DNA of 11,139 nt from Acidobacteriota bacterium (lineage in GTDB: Bacteria; Acidobacteriota; Terriglobia; UBA7540). Each line of letters begins with the position of its first letter. Position 1 is the stretch's first letter. Below the pieces are notes generated by a model, which was not told where the DNA came from, did not search any database, and saw only the letters and a list, made by a program, of their open reading frames with translations. Location: the NCBI GenBank assembly GCA_021828225.1, contig JAKASH010000044.1, positions 1-11,139 on the forward strand, read 5' to 3'. Both the position numbers and the translations under genes were made by a program. Of this stretch, positions 1-6,195 are shown in pieces.

Positions 1-799
1 CGATCTCGCGCATTTGGCCCTCGCGTTGCTGCCGGAGCAACGCGTGTTTCACCAGACGGTCCTCCAACGAATGAAAGCTGATGACTACCGCCCTTCCTCC
101 GGGGGTAAGGACTCCCCCGAATCTATCGAGAAAGGACTCCAGATTTTCCAGTTCGCGGTTGACGACCAGGCGTAGCGCCATGAAAGTGCGCGTTGCCGGA
201 TGAATGTGGTGGAGGCCCGCCCGGGAGGGGATAGCTCGCGTTACCACCTGCGCCAGTTCGGTGGTTGATCGAATCGGGCGGGCCTTCACAATCGCTCGCG
301 CTATTCGGCGCGAGTGGCGCTCTTCTCCAAACCTGAAAATCAAGTCAGCCAGTTCACGTTCGGGTGTGTGGTTGACAATTTCCTCAGCGGTCAATTCCCC
401 GCTGCCCATTCGCATGTCGAGTGGTCCCGGCAGGCTGAAACTGAAACCCCGGCTGGCATCTTCAATCTGCATCGAGCTCAGCCCAAGATCCGCCAGCACG
501 CCGTCAACCGGCGGAAGCCCACTGGCGGTGTGCAGTGCGTCAATTTCAGCAAGGTTCCCTTCCATCAGCATCAACTTTCCGCCGTAACCGCCAAGGCGAC
601 CTCGAACGAAGTTCAGCGCTTGAGGGTCGCGGTCAACACCGAGCAACCTTCCTTGCCCACCTTCCAGCACCCGCAATATTTCCTCTGCGTGACCTCCGGC
701 CCCAACTGTTGCGTCAATGTAGTTTCCATCGGCCCGAACATTCAAAAACTCCATCGCTTCCCGCAGCATGACGGGATAGTGGAGCTCGTATTCGCTCAT
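1..799 (-). CDS. rsmH: RsmH (MraW), 16S rRNA m4C1402 N4-methyltransferase, 3' end cut by window edge
   Basis: This enzyme transfers a methyl group from SAM to N4 of C1402 in the decoding centre of 16S rRNA. 266 codons are visible, against about 300-315 for the family, so only the C-terminal tail is missing beyond the left edge. Seen in the translation: N-terminus MSEYELHYPVML; the SAM-binding motif TVGAGGHAEEIL (residues 31-42) followed by GVDRDP (54-59); ADLGLSSMQ (103-111); the family signature FGEERHSRRIARAI (157-170); LTPGGR (231-236); and ISFHSLEDRLVK (240-251). The ATG at 799 directly follows the mraZ stop (TAGATG, no gap). No strong ribosome binding site precedes it, so translational coupling to mraZ is likely. 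The mraZ-rsmH order is the classic head of the dcw cluster, so ftsL/ftsI/mur genes are expected to the left (inference). Confidence 0.96.
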   Translation of the reverse strand, partial: MSEYELHYPVMLREAMEFLNVRADGNYIDATVGAGGHAEEILRVLEGGQGRLLGVDRDPQALNFVRGRLGGYGGKLMLMEGNLAEIDALHTASGLPPVDGVLADLGLSSMQIEDASRGFSFSLPGPLDMRMGSGELTAEEIVNHTPERELADLIFRFGEERHSRRIARAIVKARPIRSTTELAQVVTRAIPSRAGLHHIHPATRTFMALRLVVNRELENLESFLDRFGGVLTPGGRAVVISFHSLEDRLVKHALLRQQREGQMREI

Positions 800-1240
800 C
801 TAGATGCCAAGATCACTCAAAGCCTGCAAATCCTCATCCGTGAGCGGATTGCTATCAAGGTGCTCACGGAACCGATCCATGTTCCAAACGTCGAGATAGT
901 TCAGATAGCCAATCACTGCCACTTCGCCGTGCATGCCGGCAGATTCACGCAGTAACGATGGAATCAGTATCCTGCCCTGTGCATCCATCTGCACTGCCTG
1001 ACCCCAGTAATTGACACGGTCCAGAAGCTTTCTCCTTGACTTGTTCATTGACGGCAACGCCGCCAGCTTGTCCTCGATTTCCCTCCAGACTGAAAAGGGA
1101 TAAACTCGAACGGACTGGCCGTCGAGGCTGGTCACATAAAAGTCATGGCCAAAGGTTACTTCCAGATGCGACTTAAAGGTGGTTGGAATCTTCAGCCGCC
1201 CCTTGGCATCCACCGTCGCTGGATAATTTCCTCGCAGCAT
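800..1240 (-). CDS. mraZ: MraZ, transcriptional regulator of the dcw cluster
   Basis: MraZ is a DNA-binding protein of the AbrB/SpoVT-like fold that forms rings and regulates its own division and cell-wall cluster. The 146-aa length is typical. Two tandem SpoVT-AbrB halves are visible. The first (about residues 5-47) carries DAKGRLKIP at 11-19, and the second (about 76-121) carries DAQGRILIP at 86-94; these are the D-x-K/Q-G-R-h-x-h-P loops that contact DNA. The N-terminus MLRGNYPATVD matches the usual MFRGNYP-type start, and AAGGAAA (1246-1252) precedes the ATG at 1240 as a ribosome binding site. A strong promoter and a 10-bp-periodic MraZ box lie upstream, so negative autoregulation is likely. 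The stop abuts the rsmH start. Confidence 0.96.
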   Translation of the reverse strand: MLRGNYPATVDAKGRLKIPTTFKSHLEVTFGHDFYVTSLDGQSVRVYPFSVWREIEDKLAALPSMNKSRRKLLDRVNYWGQAVQMDAQGRILIPSLLRESAGMHGEVAVIGYLNYLDVWNMDRFREHLDSNPLTDEDLQALSDLGI

Positions 1241-1288
1241 GGAAGTTTCCTTGAAGCGTTCGAAAAGCGATCAAAAAGTGCAATCGTT

Positions 1289-1328
1289 TGACACTTTTAT
1301 CTACTTTTGGCCACCTACGACCACTTAA
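1289..1328 (-). promoter_or_regulatory. MraZ box: four 10-bp direct repeats
   Basis: Read on the minus strand, four consecutive decamers align without gaps: TTAAGTGGTC (1328-1319), GTAGGTGGCC (1318-1309), AAAAGTAGAT (1308-1299) and AAAAGTGTCA (1298-1289). The shared core is A-A-G-T-G-G/T at exact 10-bp spacing. Known MraZ operators are rows of short GTGG/AAAGTG repeats with one unit per helical turn, so this is very probably the autoregulatory operator. It touches the -10 element and covers the predicted start site near 1320, a geometry expected for repression. The assignment rests on pattern and location, not on binding data. Confidence 0.82.
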
Positions 1329-1355
1329 TATAGGCTGCACGCCTCTGCGTGTCAA
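1327..1355 (-). promoter_or_regulatory. Sigma-70 promoter of mraZ-rsmH
   Basis: Minus strand: a perfect -35 TTGACA (1355-1350), a 17-nt spacer (1349-1333) and a near-perfect -10 TATATT (1332-1327). Transcription should start near 1320, giving a leader of about 80 nt before the mraZ ATG. The MraZ box lies immediately downstream and overlaps the last two bases of the -10. This is the best promoter match in the window. Confidence 0.85.
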
Positions 1356-1720
1356 GAGTTATTTGTATTGGCCAGAAGGACTTAGGCGTCAGACGAGCAC
1401 TTCCCCACCATGTAGAGGCGAAAACAGTTTTCGCTTACTATCTGTGCTACAACCCAAACCTTCCCTGCCGCCACGTTATGGCTCATCGTTAGCCCCGGCA
1501 GGTTGCGCAGGCCAGGGATGCGGTAATTATGGTGCCTCTCAATCGAGAATTGTTCGCTTGGAGCACGAAGCTTCGGGCTTGCATGTGGGGCTTTACTGGC
1601 GAGATGGTTTTGTGGGGGTACACAGTGGAATCAGGCTGTCGGCGCTAATTCTTGGTGGGCACGGATGCATAGTGGTAAGCTGAAAAATATTAGAGGAATT
1701 GGCTGGGGGAAAGAGTTCTT
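1356..1720. other. Non-coding divergent region between mraZ promoter and arsA-like gene
   Basis: About 365 bp with no convincing gene on either strand. It holds a perfect 17-bp palindrome (1418-1434), a possible hairpin with 7-bp arms (1464-1470 and 1496-1502), and a 10-bp palindrome CGAAGCTTCG (1566-1575). No confident sigma-70 promoter for the plus-strand gene could be assigned. TACTAT at 1436-1441, just after the palindrome, is -10-like but lacks a matching -35. A GGGGGAAAG stretch before 1721 serves as the ribosome binding site for the downstream gene. Confidence 0.6.
1418..1434. repeat. Perfect 17-bp palindrome, candidate operator
   Basis: GCGAAAAC, then a single central A, then GTTTTCGC: two exact 8-bp arms. 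There is no T-tract, so a terminator is unlikely. The size suits a dimeric repressor site. It lies about 290 bp upstream of the arsA-like gene and about 65 bp behind the mraZ promoter, so either gene, or neither, could be its target. No known regulator consensus was matched with confidence. Confidence 0.45.
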
Positions 1721-2947
1721 ATGCGCATCATCCTCTACAGTGGCAAGGGCGGCGTCGGGAAAACGAGCATTTCCGCCGCGACGGGCCTGGAACTGGCACG
1801 GCGCGGTTACAAGACACTTGTGATGTCCGTCGACCCTGCACACTCCCTGAGCGATGCCTTTGATCTCGACAACGACCTGATGGACCGCGAGACAGGCCGC
1901 CCGTTGAGCGTGGCGAAAAATCTCTGGATTCAGGAAGTTGATGTACTCCAGGAAATTTCCCGCCACTGGGATGCGGTCTACGCCTATGTTGCGGCTCTGC
2001 TGAATGTCTCGGGGCTTGAGCAGACTCTCGCGGAGGAACTTGCCATATTCCCCGGCATGGAAGAAGTGAGCTCCTTGCTCTACGTGAATCAGTACGTGCG
2101 CGAGAAGACATTCGACGTCATTCTTCTTGACTGCGCCCCGACCGGCGAGTCGCTCCGCTTTGTCAGCATCCCGACCACGCTCGAATGGTACATGGCAAAA
2201 ATTTTCAAGCTCGAACGCCGCGTGGCCAACGTGGTGCGCCCAATGGTCCGGAGTTTCACTGGCGTGCCGTTTCCGGAGGAAAAATATTTCGAAAACTTGG
2301 GAGAGCTTCACCGCAAGCTTTCCGGCATCGACAAGCTCATGGCCGATCCCAAAATAACGACTGTTCGCCTGGTGACAAACCCGGAAAAGATTGTCCTTAA
2401 GGAAACTCAGCGTGCTTTTACTTACTTCTGCCTTTACGGGCTTACCGTAGACGCAGTGATCATTAACCGCGTGCTGCCGCCGGATGCATGCGGTGATTTT
2501 TTTAGCACATGGAAAGGCACCCAGGAGCGGTGGATTCACACTTTGGAGGAATTTTTTGCGCCGGTCCCCGTCTGGCGCGTCCCGATGTTCCAGGATGAGG
2601 TGCTGGGGATCGAGCGTCTAAAGCGCCTGGGCCGTGCGCTATACGGCTCGCGTGATCCCGCTAAGCGCTTCTTTGACGAAGCGCCTTACCGCTTCCGCAA
2701 GGTTGACGGACAGTACCATCTTCACTTGCGCCTGCCTTTCGTCACTTCTGAACATGTAGACCTTTACAAGAAGCTGGATGAGATGGTCATCCGCGTAGGA
2801 GGCTACAAACGGCACATTGCGCTTCCGCAAAGGGTGGCCCGCTGCGAACCCGTAAGTGCTCGCGTGAAGGAAGGCGAACTGGTAGTCATCATGGAGAGGA
2901 CCAATGCCGAACGGAAAACAAACGAGAAAAGCACGCGCCCGTCGTAA
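1721..2947 (+). CDS. ArsA/Get3-family anion-transporting ATPase with C-terminal HSP20-like domain
   Basis: A soluble SIMIBI-class P-loop ATPase of the ArsA/Get3 family, 408 aa. Visible motifs: the deviant Walker A GKGGVGKTS (residues 8-16) with the signature lysine K9; switch I DPAHSLSDAFD (38-48); switch II LLDCAPTGESLRF (135-147); and the adenine-contacting TNPEK (219-223). Residues from about 325 to 395 resemble the HSP20-like domain found at the end of many bacterial ArsA proteins, ending GELVVIMER. Only one ATPase half is present, unlike the tandem A1-A2 E. coli ArsA. No arsB, arsC or arsR is nearby, and no Get3-type CxxC zinc motif is seen. An arsenite-pump role is therefore unsupported. 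Membrane-protein targeting or a chaperone role is possible but unproven. GGGGGAAAG precedes the ATG. The 3' end overlaps the next gene by 44 nt. Confidence 0.9.
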   Translation: MRIILYSGKGGVGKTSISAATGLELARRGYKTLVMSVDPAHSLSDAFDLDNDLMDRETGRPLSVAKNLWIQEVDVLQEISRHWDAVYAYVAALLNVSGLEQTLAEELAIFPGMEEVSSLLYVNQYVREKTFDVILLDCAPTGESLRFVSIPTTLEWYMAKIFKLERRVANVVRPMVRSFTGVPFPEEKYFENLGELHRKLSGIDKLMADPKITTVRLVTNPEKIVLKETQRAFTYFCLYGLTVDAVIINRVLPPDACGDFFSTWKGTQERWIHTLEEFFAPVPVWRVPMFQDEVLGIERLKRLGRALYGSRDPAKRFFDEAPYRFRKVDGQYHLHLRLPFVTSEHVDLYKKLDEMVIRVGGYKRHIALPQRVARCEPVSARVKEGELVVIMERTNAERKTNEKSTRPS

Positions 2948-3173
2948 AACCGAACCCCCTGAAATGCCCCCGTGCGCCGAATGGCTGTGGCGGGAGATCG
3001 CACCGTTTTTCCGCCGCCCGCCACTTCGTTCGTCGCGCTCAGCGCGCCATCTGCGCAACGCGGGCATTGAAACGCTGGAAGCCGCTCGCGATTTTCTGGA
3101 TGAAATGATCGAGTGGCTTCGGGAAAAGGAGAAGCAGACTCCCGAGATGCGGCGGATCCACGTTGAGGATTGA
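2904..3173 (+). CDS. Small hypothetical protein (89 aa) overlapping the ArsA-like gene
   Basis: I do not recognise this family. It starts inside the arsA-like gene in another frame (44-nt overlap) behind a strong ribosome binding site, GGAGAGGA (2893-2900), which argues for a real, translationally coupled gene. The first half is rich in Arg, Pro and Lys (residues 1-50, with MPPCAEWLWREIAPFF at 21-36) and probably partly disordered. The second half (about 53-78) looks like one amphipathic helix rich in Glu and Leu. The protein ends in RRIHVED, an I-x-V tail. There is no signal peptide or membrane segment. The context suggests it works with the ATPase. The start could shift, but no better one was seen. 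Confidence 0.65.
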   Translation: MPNGKQTRKARARRKTEPPEMPPCAEWLWREIAPFFRRPPLRSSRSARHLRNAGIETLEAARDFLDEMIEWLREKEKQTPEMRRIHVED

Positions 3174-3179
3174 GCCACG

Positions 3180-3193
3180 CCGGCACTTGCCGG
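3180..3193. terminator. GC-rich hairpin between convergent genes, possible bidirectional terminator
   Basis: CCGGC-ACTT-GCCGG forms a 5-bp GC stem with a 4-nt loop, 6 nt after the stop of the small plus-strand gene and about 47 nt past the stop of the minus-strand methyltransferase. There is no U-tract on either side, so it is a poor intrinsic terminator by the usual rule. Its position in the only convergent gap is the main support. Confidence 0.3.
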
Positions 3194-3239
3194 GGAAGGC
3201 CGACTCGAGAAACCTTTGCGTTGGACTGCCAAACTGTCG

Positions 3240-4049
3240 TTATCTCGTGTGGGCCAGAAAGCGTAGCCGGACGTAGTCAACCGTCCAGCGGCCTTCCGTG
3301 TCGCAAAGTGCGGGTCGAAGCAGATCGACAGCTTCGGCGATCGCACTAGCGCGCTGTACCTCAGGCAAGACGCTGAAAAACGGACCTGCGAAAGTCTCCA
3401 GCCAGCCCCGCATGTCAGTCGGAAGAAGGGTGAGCCGTGGAATCAGCTCAATTGACTCCACGTGGAACCCTGCGTGCTCAAGCTTCGCTCGATATTCGTC
3501 GGCCGTAGGAAAATACCAGGGGCTCAAAGAGACTGCGCTCTCAATTCCGTGCCGGCTGAGAACGGCCACCAGCGCCACGGTAATGGCTGCAACGTTACCG
3601 TGACCTCCAAATTCCGCTGCGAATCTGCCTCCGGGCTTCAGCGACCGCCTCACCCCACAAAGGACCGCGTCCGGATCGCGCTTCATCCAGTGCAGCGCAG
3701 CATTGGAAAAAGCTGCATCAAATTCGGCGTCAAAGGCAAGATCGGTGGCATCAATCAAGCGCGCATCGATACCACGGTGCCTCGCGGCATCGACCATATC
3801 CGGTGAACCGTCTACACCCACGACCGTCGCCCCTGCTTCGCGAATCTTTTCGGAAAGTACTCCGTTGCCACACCCAAGGTCGAGAATGCGTTCACCGCGC
3901 TGTGGGTTCAGCAAGTCAAGTACGCGCTGGCCGAACAAGGGGACAAAAGGCGCGTGCTCGGCGTAACGATCAGCCTTCCATTCCTGGCATGCTCCGTTTC
4001 CTGGACTCATGGTTCGTTTTGCATTACGCTGTCTAACCTTCCTGCTCAT
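3240..4049 (-). CDS. Class I SAM-dependent methyltransferase, trans-aconitate/BioC-like
   Basis: A cytosolic Rossmann-fold methyltransferase, 269 aa from the first ATG. SAM-binding motif I is [15 protein letters not shown] (residues 55-69). The acidic residue ending strand 2 is D80 ([10 protein letters not shown]). [13 protein letters not shown] (110-122) is the pattern typical of trans-aconitate 2-methyltransferase (Tam) and malonyl-ACP methyltransferase (BioC) relatives. LKPGGRF (137-143) is the post-motif loop. The substrate cannot be read from sequence. No other biotin genes are in view, so BioC is not favoured. The first ATG (4049) lies inside the end of acs (17-nt overlap) and adds a basic leader, [13 protein letters not shown]. 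The ATG at 4010 gives a more family-like start (22-nt gap after acs), but neither has a clear ribosome binding site. Co-transcription with acs is likely. Confidence 0.85.
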   Translation of the reverse strand: MSRKVRQRNAKRTMSPGNGACQEWKADRYAEHAPFVPLFGQRVLDLLNPQRGERILDLGCGNGVLSEKIREAGATVVGVDGSPDMVDAARHRGIDARLIDATDLAFDAEFDAAFSNAALHWMKRDPDAVLCGVRRSLKPGGRFAAEFGGHGNVAAITVALVAVLSRHGIESAVSLSPWYFPTADEYRAKLEHAGFHVESIELIPRLTLLPTDMRGWLETFAGPFFSVLPEVQRASAIAEAVDLLRPALCDTEGRWTVDYVRLRFLAHTR

Positions 4050-6000
4050 ACTGGCGCTTCAGCCGCGCAGTCACTGCAGGATCGGCAAGCGTTGTGGTAT
4101 CACCCAGAACTCTTCCCTCGGCAATATCGCGCAGTAAACGGCGCATGATTTTTGCGCTGCGGGTTTTGGGCAATTCCGCCGTGAAGAAGATGTCATCGGG
4201 CCTGGCAATGGGTCCAATCTTCTTGGCGACATGCTGCTTGAGCTCAGCTTTGAGCTCGTCGGTAGGCTCGATGCCTTCCTTAAGCGTTACAAAGCCAGAG
4301 ATGCCCTGCCCTTTCAATTCGTGAGTCTTTCCGATCACGGCGGCTTCCGCCACCGCAGGATGATCAACCAGGGCACTTTCAACCTCGTAAGTCGAAATGC
4401 GATGGCCGGCAACATTCATCACATCGTCCACGCGGCCCAGCAGCCAGAAGTAGCCGTCTTCGTCGACCTTCGCGCCGTCGCCCGTAAAATACTTGCCCTC
4501 GTAACGGGACCAGTACTGGCGGACGTAGCGATCGGGATCGCCATAGATCGTTCGAAACATGGCCGGCCAGGGTTTGGTCAGCACCAGGTATCCGCCCCCC
4601 CCGGGCCCAACCGGCTGGCCTCTTTCATCAAGCACTTGCGCCTCGATACCCGGAAACGGTTGAGTTGCAGAGCCCGGCTTAGTTGCAGTAATTCCCGGTA
4701 GCGGCGAGATCAGGATCATGCCGGTCTCGGTTTGCCACCAAGTGTCAACGATCGGGCAGCGCTCCTTGCCGATATTCTCGTGATACCAGATCCACGCTTC
4801 AGGGTTGATCGGCTCGCCCACAGTGCCAATCACACGCAACGACGAAAGATCATACTTGGCGGGCCACTCCGCTCCCCAGCGCATAAAAGCGCGAATGGCG
4901 GTAGGAGCGGTGTAGAAAATGTTGACCCCGTACTTTGCAATAATCGACCAGAAGCGCCCACGGTCAGGATAGTCAGGGCTTCCTTCGTACATCACAGTTG
5001 TGCAGCCATTGGCGAGCGGCCCGTAAATAATGTAGGAATGCCCCGTAACCCAGCCGATATCCGCCGTGCACCAGTAAACATCGTCTTCCTTAATATCAAA
5101 GATCATGCGGTGGGTTGTCGAGGTACCAACCAGATAGCCGCCTGTAGTATGCACCACGCCTTTGGGTTTTCCCGTCGTGCCGCTTGTGTAAAGGATATAA
5201 AGAATATCCTCAGCATCCATAGGTTCGGCCTCGCACTTGTCAGGGGCTTTCGCTACCAGCTCATGCCACCACAGATCCCGCCCTGACTTCATTGTAATCT
5301 GAGCTGCTTTGCCCACCCGCTCAACCACTACAACCTTTTCGATCGTGGGTGTACCCGTCAGCGCCTCATCAACATTCGCCTTCAAGGGAACCACGCTCCC
5401 TCGCCGCCATGCCCCGTCTCCGGTAATGACAATTTTCGCTTGGGCATCATTGATGCGCTCCCGGAGCGAATCCGCGGAAAAACCTCCAAATACGATGCTG
5501 TGCGGGGCGCCGATTTTCGCGCACGCGAGCATGGCAATGGCAAGTTCTGGCACCATGCCAAGATAGATGGCCACCCGGTCGCCCTTTTTCACACCCAATG
5601 ATTTGAGGACATTAGCAAACCGGTTGACCTCACGCTGAAGCATCCCAAACGTCAGAACGCGCGAATCGCCCGGCTCACCTTCCCAGATTATGGCTGCCTT
5701 GTTGCGGCGTGAGGATTTCGCGTGCCGGTCAACGCAGTTGTACGTGGCATTCAGTTTGCCGCCCACAAACCACTTGACCCACGGCGCGTTCCATTCGAGC
5801 GCCTTGCTCCAATCCTGGAACCAGTCCAACCGCCTGGCTTCTTCCGCCCAGAAGCCTTCCAGGTCCTGGCGCGCCTCTTCGTAGATCTTCGGATCGGACA
5901 CGTTTGCCTGCCGGCAAAATTCGTCGGAGGGAGGAAAACTCCGCCCTTCTTTGAGTAAGGCTTCAAGTCTTTCCTGTGTAATTGCCGTCTTATCACCCAT
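4033..6000 (-). CDS. acs: Acetyl-CoA synthetase (acetate--CoA ligase, AMP-forming)
   Basis: Acs converts acetate, ATP and CoA to acetyl-CoA, AMP and PPi through acetyl-AMP. It is a cytosolic ANL-superfamily enzyme, 655 aa from the chosen ATG and full family length. Counting from the GTG nine bases upstream, the motifs are: P-loop [11 protein letters not shown] (274-284); DTWWQTETG (422-430) with the tryptophan of the acetate pocket; YFTGDGA (507-513); hinge/A8 [15 protein letters not shown] (525-539); and [12 protein letters not shown] (613-624) with catalytic K620. That lysine is the classical reversible acetylation site, but the preceding residue is Ala instead of the common Gly. The ATG at 6000 is preferred because AGGGAG (6014-6009) lies 8 nt before it; the GTG at 6009 sits within or against this site. 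acs lies about 195 nt downstream of glcF and just upstream of the methyltransferase. Confidence 0.97.
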   Translation of the reverse strand: MGDKTAITQERLEALLKEGRSFPPSDEFCRQANVSDPKIYEEARQDLEGFWAEEARRLDWFQDWSKALEWNAPWVKWFVGGKLNATYNCVDRHAKSSRRNKAAIIWEGEPGDSRVLTFGMLQREVNRFANVLKSLGVKKGDRVAIYLGMVPELAIAMLACAKIGAPHSIVFGGFSADSLRERINDAQAKIVITGDGAWRRGSVVPLKANVDEALTGTPTIEKVVVVERVGKAAQITMKSGRDLWWHELVAKAPDKCEAEPMDAEDILYILYTSGTTGKPKGVVHTTGGYLVGTSTTHRMIFDIKEDDVYWCTADIGWVTGHSYIIYGPLANGCTTVMYEGSPDYPDRGRFWSIIAKYGVNIFYTAPTAIRAFMRWGAEWPAKYDLSSLRVIGTVGEPINPEAWIWYHENIGKERCPIVDTWWQTETGMILISPLPGITATKPGSATQPFPGIEAQVLDERGQPVGPGGGGYLVLTKPWPAMFRTIYGDPDRYVRQYWSRYEGKYFTGDGAKVDEDGYFWLLGRVDDVMNVAGHRISTYEVESALVDHPAVAEAAVIGKTHELKGQGISGFVTLKEGIEPTDELKAELKQHVAKKIGPIARPDDIFFTAELPKTRSAKIMRRLLRDIAEGRVLGDTTTLADPAVTARLKRQYEQEG

Positions 6001-6195
6001 ATTCAACACTCCCTGCCGCTGAGTTAGAGATCAATAATATGCCAACCAAACACCGGAAGGTGCGAAAGTTCACCCTCACCGCCATTCCAACAAATGAATC
6101 TGAGAAACAGGAGATTATTCAGCCCCGGCTAGTACCGTTTAACGGTGCGCCGCCCCGCTCACAGCGTTAGCAGGAATGACTCCTTCGATATCCTA
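6001..6195. other. glcF-acs intergenic region
   Basis: 195 nt without a credible gene. It contains a 13-bp palindrome, ACCGTT-T-AACGGT (6134-6146), and the acs ribosome binding site (6009-6014). On the minus strand, TATTAT near acs is -10-like but has no good -35 at 16-18 nt. No U-tracted terminator follows glcF, so read-through from glcDEF into acs is possible. A separate acs promoter is not excluded. Confidence 0.45.

Noticed and set aside
204..955. Plus-strand frames opposite rsmH/mraZ
   Set aside because: Shadows of the unambiguous RsmH and MraZ coding sequence.
1288..1683. 131-aa plus-strand frame in the divergent region
   Set aside because: It starts inside the MraZ box/promoter, has low-complexity composition and no ribosome binding site; treated as non-coding.
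1631..2539. 302-aa open frame antisense to the ArsA-like gene
   Set aside because: It lies fully opposite a gene with clear family motifs, shows no recognisable domain and has no ribosome binding site; it is a by-product of GC-rich codon use.
1721..2947. Arsenic resistance operon
   Set aside because: Only an ArsA-family ATPase is present; no ArsB, ArsC, ArsR or ArsD gene in the window, and the E. coli two-half ArsA layout is absent.
2639..3346. 235-aa minus-strand frame across the ArsA tail and small gene
   Set aside because: It is Ser/Arg-rich with no domain, and conflicts with the ArsA C-terminal domain and the small coupled gene, which has a better ribosome binding site.
6134..6146. 13-bp palindrome after glcF as a terminator
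   Set aside because: Realistic stem is only about 4 bp with no U-tract; kept only as a note in the intergenic entry.
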